A DNA stretch of 64,000 nt, taken from contig CM057228.1 in the NCBI GenBank assembly GCA_029891385.1, positions 54,027,783 to 54,091,782 of the forward strand. Direction: 5' to 3'. A model generated the notes under the pieces. That model had not been told where the DNA came from, made no database searches, and was given only the letters and a program-made list of their open reading frames with translations. Numbering within the stretch: position 1 is the stretch's first letter; every line of letters begins with the position of its first letter. Below are positions 52,036-62,418 of the stretch, piece after piece. The translations under genes and the position numbers were made by a program. The DNA is from Erythroxylum novogranatense (lineage: Eukaryota > Streptophyta > Magnoliopsida > Malpighiales > Erythroxylaceae).

Positions 52036-54182
52036 TTACATGTTAGCAAACAGGCTGTAAGCCTTGGCATCAAGGACTATTTGTCTGACAGATGCTACTG
52101 CCCCAACAATTGACAACACGAAGGAGACTAATCCAATTAATGTGTTAACAAAGAATACTAGGCTTCTCTTGGATGGCCTAAATGTGAGATTGTAGAAAAC
52201 CATTGGCAAGAAGCAATCTAAAGGAATGACTCCAAATGCACCAAATACTGCCAGGATGTCTCCGAAGAAAGGTAGCATCGCAGCAAGAAGTGTAGCTAAC
52301 ACTACTGACATGGAACGAGATATCAACCTTGGCAAGACATTTCGTATGGAGAATTGACCTATATTCGGGTTTGCGAATAACTTCTCAAACAATTCATTCG
52401 ATTGTTGCAAGTAAATCTGCAAGTTAATAACACCCAGTAAGAGATGTGAGATCATAGAACTTAAAAGAAAGTTAACACTTGACACCAACAAATATAGCTA
52501 TCCACAGTGATATTTTGTAAGAGAAACGAACTTACAACAGTGACAGCATATAATTGCGTAAGGGTGAAGATGTTGGTCAGTAGAAGGAGCCAAGTAGGGA
52601 GCAGTGGCTTGCGATCGTCCATAAAACTGGTGAGAATTGATCCTGCAGCCTGATTACCGAATGCCCAATATCCGGATATGCCAACACTGAAATACGTAGA
52701 GATTATGACCGAAAAACAGATGCATAAGCCTTTGAACATCTTGCCCTTTACAGGAGGGGCCAAAGTTGCCTGCAAAGGAATTATATGTCGGCACTGTAAG
52801 CTGGTTTGCGTATCAGATCCTGAAGCAATATCAACCTACTAGCAACTACATTAGGAAATACCTGTATTTCAGGAATAATTCCGCTTCCATATGCTGTAGC
52901 GATTATCGAAATACCGTTGATTACCCCGAAAAATTGATTTAGCTGAGATCCCTTTGTGGAGTAGTTCCTTGTAGGTGCGTTGGCTGAGTGTCCTGCAGGA
53001 TACATAGTTACCTCATCGATGATCATTGATTGTAAATGGAGGGATGGACTTCTGGCACATACTTCTCTCTTCTGATCTTACCTATGTCTATAGAACCCGC
53101 TGTGACACAAGCACTGTAAGCAAGACAAAGGATCAAAGAAACAAGATTGATATGCCTCAGAGAGTGGAAGGATGGCATTTGTGCTAAGAACAGTGTGGCA
53201 GCTCCAAATATTATGATGAACTGGTACAGCTTCATTTCTCCATTTGAGTTGTAGAGCAAGTAAATGAACTGCGGAGATACCAATCCAACAAAATAAACAG
53301 ATCCAATTATCAATAGCCTAAAGTTAGATTAATTGCTGAATGAATGGAAAATATACATCTCTACTTTCCTTCATGATTTTTACTTATTATTAATTGCTTC
53401 AATTTTTAGGGCTAGTGCCTTTGGAAGTACAAGTCCATGCGGACAAAGATGCACATACTGACCTTGAGGCTCTGACCTCCAAGAAGTGTACAGCCAATGA
53501 CAGCACCATAGCATGTCAGAAACTGAAGTGGCCCGACAAAATACTTGCTCCATCTTGGTCCTGACAAAATCACCGATTTCACGAAAATTGTTCTCAAAGG
53601 TGTGGCATTTTGTTTATAACTCTCCCCAAGTTATTACTAAATAAGACGAAATATTCGGAGGGTTTGGATATTCATATATAATGGAGCTAGGACTCATCAC
53701 CTAGAATGTCACTAGCCATATCTCGATACCGAAGATGACGATTCCCAAGCTGTGCATGGTGTTCCAACACCAAAGATAGAAGATTAAAAGCGTAGAAAGT
53801 CACAAGAGCAGCAAGTATCATGCATATAACTCCAGCTCCCCAACCTAGCAAGGTGAAGGCAAAGGGAAGACCCAAAAGCACCGGACTCACTATTGATGTT
53901 GTCAAATGATAGCCACAGTGCAGCCATGATCCTAACATCAGTAATTACTAACAGAGTCACATATGAGAGAAATATGCTTAAAATCCAGATTACTAGCCAG
54001 TAGAGGAGACGTAAGGTGTCAAGATTGAGTGGTAACGCACAAGACATGGTTCAGTCCAACAAACCTCGTGACTTCAGGACGAACAAAGCTCCAGCATCAA
54101 GTTCTAGTGGAGAATCCATAATTCCTCCATTTTCGTTGTCTGTCGTGGATGTGTTTATGGGCTTTGGAACGACAGTTGCCAT
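52036..54182 (-). CDS. GAT1: GABA transporter 1-like (AAAP family), 7 exons, 459 aa
   Basis: Minus-strand exons: 54182-54065, 53931-53701, 53560-53463, 53268-53082, 52992-52862, 52769-52536, 52416-52036, all with GT-AG introns, joining in frame to 459 codons. The protein has a short polar N-terminus, then about ten to eleven hydrophobic segments typical of amino acid/auxin permeases. Landmarks: GSWLHCGYHLTTSIVSPVLL, LPFAFTLLGWG, GPLQFLTCYGAVIGCTLLGG, FIYLLYNSNGEMKLYQF, PSFHSLRHINLVSLILCLAY, KGKMFKGLC, GISGYWAFGNQAAG, AMLPFFGDILAVFGAFGVIP and the C-terminus VASVRQIVLDAKAYSLFANM. It matches plant GAT1, a plasma-membrane H+-coupled high-affinity GABA importer. It may be one of several paralogues, so the symbol denotes the family. 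No damage is seen. Confidence 0.92.
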
Positions 54183-54347
54183 GTTAGTTATCTCTCTGAG
54201 CTCGATCTCTGTGCCTTTGTGGATGTAAGTGTGTCAGAGCTCTACTAAAGTGAATTCCAATATATTGGCATACGCCGGGCCCAGCAGAGAACCATGAGGT
54301 GGTTTGGTCTGTTCACTCTACTCTTATGAGTCGGTCAACTTCGACTG

Positions 54348-54356
54348 CTATATATA
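54348..54356 (-). promoter_or_regulatory. Possible TATA box of the GAT1-like gene
   Basis: TATATATAG on the minus strand, about 165 bp ahead of the ATG at 54182. The distance would leave a normal leader. No start-site evidence. Confidence 0.4.
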
Positions 54357-55310
54357 TAATATTTCTAAGTCGGATGATACTTGGTGCTTGTGAGAAGGAG
54401 CAGATTGCACGTCTGTTTTTTACGTTTGTTTTTCTTGAGCTTTTACAAATACCAAATTACTCGTGATAGGAAATATGGTACAAAGAACCCAAAAGTTGGA
54501 TGCTTTGGATAATGACATATAGTTAGGAAAATTCTTTTAAAACTGCTGTCTTCGGAAGAAAAGTCTAAGAATGATGTAAGATCGTTTATAATGAAATTAA
54601 AAGGCGACAAATGGAGCTTCACATATCTGACCCAAAAGTCAGATCGATGCACATGCACTGCAATATAGTAATGCATCAAACGGAAGTCAAGTAAAACTGA
54701 TGCATATTGTTGTTATAGAATCAGGGAATCATATTTGTCGGACCCGTTTGGGAAGAGATTTTCGTCCGTCCACCTCAATAAGACTGTCACTTTGTGATTT
54801 GTCTCTAGTTGAAGAAAGTAAGTATAGTTCAGCAAATTAAGGATCAACGTCAAGCCAAAAAGGACTGCGTAGACAACAAATGTAAAGAAGTGTAAATAAT
54901 TGTATCTTTTTAATTATGTTGGAAGCTCATGCTTTCCAATAAAAAAATCATTTTAAGCTCTATGGTGTACTTAAGACAGTGAAAATTACTTTTAATAGTT
55001 TCATGTCGTACGTTATTCAATTATGTTGGTTATGTGGGTTAGTTTCCCAAACTGTCCCATCCAGTAATTGTGCTTTTGACAGACCCGAGCAGTTGAATAA
55101 CTTCTGTTGGTTCAGACAAAATTCTTGGACAGATGTAATGTAATTTCAATTCTACTTATAATTGTCAGTTTGCCAAAAACATTCCTAAAACTTATGTCTA
55201 GAAAGTGTTTGATAGAATGTCCTTTACGCTAATTAACTTTGGTTCTTGGTTGTTAGGTATATAATAGACCACAATAAAGTTTGAATATCTATCTACTTGG
55301 TGTGATTAGG
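54357..55310. other. Intergenic
   Basis: Upstream region of the GAT1-like gene and beyond. I see no gene or element end. Confidence 0.4.
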
Positions 55311-55572
55311 TACGGTATCTTGTACGTTGAACCGCAACCACAAAAATTAGTATTGTCTGCTTTGGCCGGGGTTCGATCCCCTGACCTCACGATTTTGTTG
55401 CGTTGAGACGCACACCTCTTATCATTGAGCTACATAGCTCAATGGTAAGAGGTGTGCTGCTAGATTGCAACAAAATCTTGAAGTCTCGAGTTCGAGTATC
55501 AAAGAGGACAATACCGATTAAGGTTGTGGTCGCGTGAAAACTTGAGGTACGCGGGGCTTTTTCGCCCCGATA
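55311..55572. mobile_element. Head-to-head pair of tRNA-related SINE units
   Basis: The right unit (plus, from about 55433) carries a Pol III A-box-like TAGCTCAATGGTAAGAG and a B-box-like GAGTTCGAGTATC. The left unit (minus, from about 55432 leftwards) carries TAGCTCAATGATAAGAG and GGATCGAACCCC. Both continue with the same text (GACAATAC..., TTGTGGTTGCG / TTGTGGTCGCG). Their 5' ends meet at ATTGAGCTACATAGCTCAAT, forming a palindrome. The right unit ends in a GGGGCTTTTTCGCCCC hairpin with a T run, a possible Pol III stop. Neither is a complete tRNA. Confidence 0.7.
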
Positions 55573-56600
55573 CGCAAAACACGGACTCAACAAATAGTCC
55601 ATAATTGGTACTTCTAGACAAATTTGTGATTAGTCATGCATACTAGAATGTGAAATAAAATAAAAAACAAACTAAGTATAAGTCAATTATAAATAGCTAA
55701 CAAAAGCTAGAGATATTCCATTGTATCAATCCCGTAAAGAACTAGCATTATCGATTAATCATAGTTAGTCAAACAAAATAAGTAAAACAAAAGAGTTGAT
55801 TGAAGATGATTAAACTAATAAACTAATTAAAACAAAGCAAATAACTAATGAAAAGAAATCAATAAAACAAATGTTGGGATTCAGGGTTCACTTATATAGA
55901 TAATGAATTATCATACATAGTTGTTTATTTAGGTTGAAATAATAATTAACCTAATATATCTATATCCTCTATCAACGCAAACATGTATATCTAACTAGAT
56001 AACTATCATTTGTAGAAGTGCAATTTAACCTAATCAAACTCATTAAGCACAGATAATCTATATAGTTATCACTAAAGTCTACGATAATATATTCTTTAGT
56101 CATAAAGTGTTCATTCTCCTAATTGACATATCACACTTCACCTGTCAGTCCATCATACAATCCTTAAGGATGAATCTATGACAACCAATCACAAATCCAA
56201 TAATTAAGATAAAGAGATAAAATCAACAAATTAAATGATCTAAAAATGTATAAATAATTGAATAAATCCTTACAAGCTACATGCTTAACCTTAAACAAGG
56301 TTTTCAACTATAAACATAAATAGCCAAGTCTCATCAGGGAAGAAAAGAGTAAAAGAAAGAGCTAAGGGAAAACAATTATGAAAAAAGCTAGAAAGACTTC
56401 CAAAAGAGAATCTAAGAGAAGTCTCCCCCTATCCCTTAAAGTTTCATAAGGTTAGCTATATAGCTAAGATAAGTGTAACAAAATTCTAATATAACTTTAC
56501 TAGAAGTTTTTAGATTAACTTTAATACAAGTATCTATAGATAACACTATAAAAATAGAGTTCTAGATAACTTGCAGAATTTGAGATCTTCATAATCTTTG
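55573..56600. other. AT-rich intergenic or decayed LINE
   Basis: No coding segment that I can support. The right part may be 3' LINE sequence. Confidence 0.35.
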
Positions 56601-56689
56601 TTTAAGAATCGATGCCTTTTATACATTTAAGACCAGTGTTAGTCTTATTTTAGAGTGAAATTTAAAGCAAACAGCTCAAGATAATGGTT

Positions 56690-56753
56690 AGTCTCCATTC
56701 TTGCAATCAATACCATATCAGTAACCAATTGATCATTATGATCAAATACGTAG
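56690..56753 (-). pseudogene. L1-type LINE relic, downstream piece
   Basis: Minus-strand codons VFDHNDQLVTDMVLIAR follow directly, in frame, from the piece at 61697-61960 when the copia element and one copy of CGTAG are ignored. The sequence resembles the region just before the reverse transcriptase of plant L1 LINEs (Asn-x-Ile, then a D-x-x-G/D-x-x-xT-D pattern). It soon runs into stops. Confidence 0.5.
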
Positions 56754-57905
56754 TGTAAACGATCTAGAAGGGGGGTTGAATAGATCTTTAGAGTTTTTCG
56801 TAAAATTCTACAATAAAATCAGAAGTTAATTCACACAATAATAATTTAAACAAATTTAAATGTAAAGAGTTGGGAAGAAGAGCAAACACTGTTTTTATAG
56901 AGGTTCGGTGCTAAGACCTACGTCCTCTACCTAAGCTCCCACTTAGGATTTGACAAACCACTTTACTGCACACTTTTTAGTTTAGAATGAACTCTTACAA
57001 CACCACTTGATTTCCAGCCTAAGTTACCTTTACACTTGATTTGTTTTCCGGCACAAATCCTACCAATACCACTTGATTTCTGGCTCAAGCTACCTTTACA
57101 CTTGATTTGTCTTCCAGCACAAATCCTACCTAACAAGTGATTCTCCTCTAATCACTTAACTCACAATAATCACAATGATAGAAAATAGAAATGCTAACTC
57201 TCAGTACAGATGAATGAAATTAAGACCAAGCTAAGAGTAGTATGAGAACAAATTCTTGGAACTATAGTAGTATACTTTGATTTTTGCGTTCCTTGCATTT
57301 CCCTTGATGTTTCTCTATTTATTTGCAAGCCATAAGATGATTATAGCCATTGGGGATGTCCACTAGCCGTTGTTGATATTTCCTAGCCGTTCCTTGATTT
57401 CCTCCTTTTAATTTGTGACTAATTGACTTCGTCATAATCAGTTTGTTGTACTCGTAAGTCGACTTGTCGTGGTGTGTAAGTCGACTTGTAACAACAATTT
57501 TTGTAAAACTTTATCTCTGCTCTTCTATAAGTCGACTTATGCAGTGTAAGTCGACTTGTAACCTTCGATAAGTCGACTTATAGTCTATTAGTCGACTTGT
57601 GTTGTTCTCAACCTGACAGATCTTGATATATTAGTCGACTTATGATTTACTAGTCGACTTATGTTGGCTTCAACGGATATATTCAATCAAATCTTCTATA
57701 ATCTTCATGATTAACGTCTCTAGCATGATGAAGATTATTTCCTCCTTGATTTCACCATGATTTATGTCTTGCCCATTCAAGATTGATGCAGTCTTGATGT
57801 ATTTGAATCCAAATCACCTGAAATAATTTCTTAACCAATTCTATACATTTTATTATTATCAAAACATAAGTGGAATTTAATTTGTCAACCACCATTGGTC
57901 CAACA
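56754..57905 (-). repeat. 3' LTR of SIRE copy 2
   Basis: Same ends as the 5' LTR, directly next to a polypurine tract. Palindrome cluster at about 57450-57665. Two copies of the 62-bp unit at about 56999-57133. Confidence 0.9.
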
Positions 57906-58399
57906 ATCTCCACCTTTTTGATAATGTCAAAACACTTAGAAATTGTTTAAGAAATGAGAACAAAGAAACATTGATCATGGTTTTTATGCCTTGTCATTTT
58001 GGTTAGAAGTCTCCCCCTCAATCATATAAATCATTGAATTTAATAACCTTGTAAGATCAAATTCATAAAAGTAATTTGAAATCAAGATAGACTCAAATCA
58101 AAGACAATTTAACATATATACTCCCCCTTAATCAAGTAACTAAAGAATATCCAATTTTCCATTTTACTCCCCCTTTTTTTCATAATCAAAACAACTAATA
58201 CAAACCAACAATTACTCGACTAATTCCTCAACCTTAGTCGACTTATACTTCAATTAGTCGACTGGAATATTTCTAAACTCCATAAAAATCACATTTTGGC
58301 CTGAACGTAGATCATAATGATGTATTCTCAAATGGAATTATAGATTTTCCTAATATCTTGACCATTTTGCTGTGCTAGAGTATGCACAAAAAAAAACAA
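57906..58399 (-). other. Polypurine tracts and non-coding block of SIRE copy 2
   Basis: Minus-strand GGTGGAGAT directly before the LTR plus AGGGGGAG motifs near 58011, 58119 and 58165, corresponding to the repeated tracts in copy 1. A few AGTCGACT palindromes lie near 58220-58262, far fewer than in copy 1. Confidence 0.75.
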
Positions 58400-58817
58400 T
58401 CAACCATTAGAATTCAAATCACACATACTTAGTTTCAATTTAATGTTCACAAATACTTTTCATTAAAAGAACTATCATCATGTAAAACAACAATATATGT
58501 ATCTCAAACCAATGAAAGCAACATTTTCATCTTTCTTAACCATACAATGAGATGATTCAAATGTCACATTAAAATTCATATCACATAATTGAGAGACACT
58601 TAGCAAATTATGTTTCAAGCCATCAACAACCAATACATTGTCAATGGTAGGCAAAGGTTCCTTACCCACTTTACCAATACTAATGACTTTACCTTTGTTA
58701 TTGTCTCCAAATGTGACATATCCTAGATTCTTTGGTTTGATTTCTGCAAATAAGTTCTTATCTCCACTCATATGCCTTGAACATCCACTATCAATGTACC
58801 ATGTGCTTGGTGGATTT
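58400..58817 (-). pseudogene. SIRE copy 2 pol remnant: protease and integrase start fused to RNase H end
   Basis: Begins in the +1 frame after the gag stop. The protease Asp-Ser-Gly is present ahead of MSGDKNLFAEIKPKN, and the pre-integrase region runs to AFIGLRY. At 58450-58456 the sequence jumps to the last codons of RNase H (VNIKLKL...CDLNS) and stops at 58400. The joined coordinates in copy 1 are about 9382 and 12004, so 2622 bp are gone. Confidence 0.85.
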
Positions 58818-60451
58818 TCATTCCTTGCTTGTACCTACAACTGAAACATTCTTTCTTCTCATTGGTACCCAAGCTATTTTGGGTCTATTTTGGTTAGTCA
58901 TATAAACCACATTAGGAGGTGTTGTACCTTTTAACACCCAAATTTTCTTAACCTTAACACATCTCCTGATACTTTTGCATGCAATTTCTATATGACCGTC
59001 TTTCAAGCATCTAGCACATTGAGCAACTTTTCTATCCTTAGTAAATTTGGAAATTAAAGAACAATCTCTATTAAAAGGATCGTATCCTAAACCATGTTTA
59101 GAAATAGAATATCTTTGTAAAGACATCTTTTCAAATTTTTCATTTCCATTAGCAAATTTTCCAACACATAAGAAAATTCCTTTCTAAGTCTATCAAGTTC
59201 ACAAATAAGATTTTCCTTTTCAGCAAGACATGCAGAATGATCTTTCTTAGGACAATCTAAATCATCAATAGTCTCATGCAAAACATTATTTTCAGCAACT
59301 AGATCTCTTATTTTCTTTCTCAACCTCTTGTTGATTTCAATAGCTTCTTCAAAATCAATTTGTAAAGCATTAAAAGAATCTCTAAGATCTTGATCAATTA
59401 ACGTTACCTCATCTTCATCATCACTTGGTAAGGAGCTATTTGCCATAAGAGCTAAGTTGTTTTCATCATTGCTTTGGTATGCTTCCTCATCATCACTCCA
59501 AGTGGCTACTAGGCTAGCTTTCTTTTTCCCTTTGTCATACTTGTCATTTTTATGAAGATTTGAACTCTGCTTTTCTTCATAGCCTTTAGACCTTCTTTCC
59601 ATGGTGTACTTCTTTCTTTCTTCATTTCTACCACCACGTAATTCTTTCCTCCTATTTTTGAGTAGTCCTTTGAACTTTCTCAAGTTTCTAGCATACATTG
59701 CTATTTCTTCATCTTCGTCTTTTTCATCTAACCCTTCATCGCTTTCATCAAGAGAAGAAACATTAGCTTTTAAAGCAATTGACTTTTGTAACTTACCTCT
59801 TCCTCCTCTTGACTTGAGAATAATCTCATAGTTTATGAGTGATCCCACCAAGGCATTGAATTCCAATTGATTGAGATCTTTAGACTCCATAATGGCTGTG
59901 ACTTGTGAGTCCCATTCTTTCGGTAATGAACATAGAATCTTTTTCACCTTCTCACTATCCGTCATGTGTTTTCCAAGGTTGCCTAATCCATTGATAATTC
60001 ATGCAAAACGATCAAGCATAGTGGAAATAGACTTACCTTCCTTCATGACAAACATTTCATAGTCATGGAGAAGCATGTTGATTTTTGTCTCTCGAACTTG
60101 ATTGGTTCCTTCGTGAGTAATGTGAAGTCTCTCCTACATTTCTTGAGCGCTAGTGCATGAATTCACTCGATTTCTTTCCTCAATAGTGAGAGCGCAATAT
60201 ATCAATTTCATTGCTTTTGCATTGATGTAGGCTTGCTTCTAATCATTGTCATCATATTCCAGCTCCGTTTTTACCTCTCCATTTTCTTTTACCGGAACAT
60301 GTGGACCGAAGATGATGATCTTCCAATACTTTACTCCTTCGCTTATAATATGATACTTCATAAGATTTTTTCAAAAAGAATAGTTAGTACCATTAAATAA
60401 AGGAGGGAGATTATTGGTGTTACCTTTTTTTGCTAGATTATTGTGTACCAT
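58818..60451 (-). pseudogene. SIRE copy 2 gag, lacking the first zinc knuckle
   Basis: Start ATG at 60451 (MVHNNLAKKGN). Stops occur early (near 60373, 60240, 60140 and 60000), then 59965-59087 is one long open frame (MTDSEKVKKILCSLPKEWDS, ..., coiled-coil FEEAIEINKRLRKKIRDL). The first CCHC knuckle of copy 1 is absent: MERRSKGYEEKQSSNLHKND passes straight to the Lys-rich linker. The second knuckle, CARCLKDGHIEIAC, is intact here while it is broken in copy 1. The frame ends at TGA 58818, the same place as in copy 1. Confidence 0.85.
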
Positions 60452-60465
60452 CCCTGGATACTTCT

Positions 60466-60478
60466 GCTCTGATACCAA
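60466..60478 (-). other. Primer binding site of SIRE copy 2
   Basis: Minus-strand TGGTATCAGAGC directly inside the 5' LTR, complementary to initiator tRNA-Met. Confidence 0.88.
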
Positions 60479-60479
60479 T

Positions 60480-61696
60480 TGTAAACGATCTAGAAGGGGG
60501 GTTGAATAGATCTTTAGAGTTTTTCGTAAAATTCTACAATAAAATAAGAAGTTAATTCACACAATAATAATTTAAACAAATTTAAATGTAAAGAGTAGGG
60601 AAGAAGAGCAAACACTGTTTTTATAGAGGTTCGGTGCTAAGACTTACGTCCTCTACCTAAGCTCCCACTTAGGATTTGGCAAACCACTTTACTGCACACT
60701 TTTTAGTTTAGTATGAACTCTTACAACACCACTTGATTTCCGGCCCAAGCTACCTTTACACTTGATTGTCTTCCGGCACAAATCCTACCAACACCACTTG
60801 ATTTCCGGCTCAAGCTACCTTTAAAATTGATTTGTCTTCCGGCACAAATCCTACTAACACCACTTGATTTCTGGCTCAAGCTACCTTTACACTTGATTTG
60901 TCTTCCGGAACAAATCCTACCTAACAAGTGATTCTCCTCTAATCACTTAACTCACAATAATCACAATGATAGAAAATAGAAATGCTAACTCTCAGTACAG
61001 ATGAATGGAATTAAGACCAATCTAAGAGTAGTATGAGAACAAATTCTTGGAACTATAGTAGTATACTTTAATTTTTGCGTTCCTTGCATTTCCCTTGATG
61101 TTTCTCTATTTATTTGCAAGCTATAAGATGATTATAGCCGTTGGGGATGTCCACTTGCTGTTGTTGATATTTCCTAGCCTTTCTTTGATTTCCTCCTTTC
61201 CATTTGTGACTAATTGACTTCGTCAGAATCAGTTTGTTGTACTCGTAAGTTGACTTGTTGTGGTGTGTAAGTCGACTTGTAACAACGATTTTTGTAAAAC
61301 TTTATCTCCGCTCTTCTATAAGTCAACTTATGCAGTGTAAGTCGACTTGTAACCTTCGATAAGTCGACTTATAGTCTATTAGTCGACTTGTGTTGTTCTC
61401 AACCTGACAGATCTTGATATATTAGTCGACTTATGATTTACTAATCGACTTATGTTGGCTTCAACGGATATATTCAATCAAATCTTCTATAATCTTCATG
61501 ATTAATGTCTCTAGCATGATGAAGATTATTTCCTCCTTGATTTCACCATGATTTATGTCTTGCCCATTCAAGATTGATGCAGTCTTGATGTATTTGAATC
61601 CAAATCACCTGAAATAATTTCTTAACCAATTCTATACATTTTATTATTATCAAAACATAAGTGGAATTTAATTTGTCAACCACCATTGGTCCAACA
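60480..61696 (-). repeat. 5' LTR of SIRE copy 2
   Basis: On the minus strand it starts TGTTGGACC and ends TTTACA next to the primer binding site. It contains AAGTCGACTT palindromes at about 61245-61455 and three tandem copies of a unit of about 62 bp at about 60722-60925 (ACTTGATTTCCGGCTCAAGC ... CCGGCACAAATCCTACC). The 3' LTR has two copies and the LTRs of copy 1 have one. Confidence 0.9.
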
Positions 61697-61960
61697 CGTA
61701 GAAAATTTTGTTTGAGTTCCTTGTTACCAAGATCAAATTGTGGAAGAATTTGGAGTTAGATTCACCTTTCTTAATTCTTATATTACTAGCCTTTTGTACA
61801 AGCATAGAGTTATGATTAAGCAATGCCAAGGTGTACTTCTCTAGTTTCCTAATTTCTCTAAATTGTAATTCTTGATTGTAAAGATCAATATAGTAGGCAT
61901 TTTGGATCACTCTTAACTCCTCTTTTGCATAAGCATAAAGTTGTGATTAATCAATGTTAG
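61697..61960 (-). pseudogene. L1-type LINE relic, upstream piece
   Basis: The minus strand encodes EELRVIQNAYYIDLYNQELQ, then KLEKYTLALLNHNSMLVQKA and KKGESNSKFFHNLILVTRNS. The KxGxSNxKFFHxxxxxRxxxNxI pattern is the well-known stretch between endonuclease and reverse transcriptase of plant L1 LINEs (normally WLKEGDxNTKFFH). It is cut by the SIRE element at 61697 and continues at 56753. Confidence 0.65.
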
Positions 61961-62418
61961 GGTTGTTGACAATATGAATGTTGGTCATATACAAATCGAT
62001 ACTTAAGCGATGGTGGTAAGGGAACTCAAGGAACATTTTTTGCTAGTAAGAGAAGCTTTATATAAATTGCTATATGAAAAAGTATTTTGCAACTATGTCA
62101 AGACATTTAATTCTCTTATGTTGGATATGCAATATGTTAGAAGATAATAAATTCTTCAACTTTTTGTCGAGATTTCAAAATCTTAGGTAGAAATAAAATT
62201 GCAAATTGAATATGTATAAGTCGTCAATATGCCATTATTGCAGCAAATAGATTGGTGGACCTATAAACAAACAAAGATAAAAAGAAATTCTTCAATAAAT
62301 GGAAAGTCTAATGAGAAGCATCCTATTGAACATGTTGGGAATGGTAATAATAGCCAAACTTCTCAAAATTCTATTGAACACAATGTTACTTGATTCGTAT
62401 ATAGTTGACCATTATCCA
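61961..62418. other. Intergenic or decayed repeat
   Basis: No supported gene. The plus-strand text near 62030-62300 looks like degraded copia gag (ELKEHFLL, MQYVRR-like fragments), but I cannot establish it. Confidence 0.3.

Larger units (their letters stand above)
56754..61696 (-). mobile_element. Internally deleted SIRE-type copia element (copy 2)
   Basis: 4943 bp, minus orientation, with perfect 5-bp target duplication CGTAG at 56749-56753 and 61697-61701. LTRs are 1217 bp (5', 60480-61696) and 1152 bp (3', 56754-57905). It has the same family, primer binding site, gag and polypurine motifs as the element at 6156-13971. Most of integrase, all reverse transcriptase and almost all RNase H are missing through one deletion at about 58450-58456. 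It is inserted in an L1-type LINE relic. Confidence 0.92.

Noticed and set aside
55433..55510. Functional tRNA gene
   Set aside because: Has A- and B-box-like motifs but no acceptor stem pairing and weak B box; fits a SINE head better.
60721..60927. Repetitive ORF with RICAGRQ units
   Set aside because: Minus-strand reading of the 62-bp LTR repeat; not a protein.
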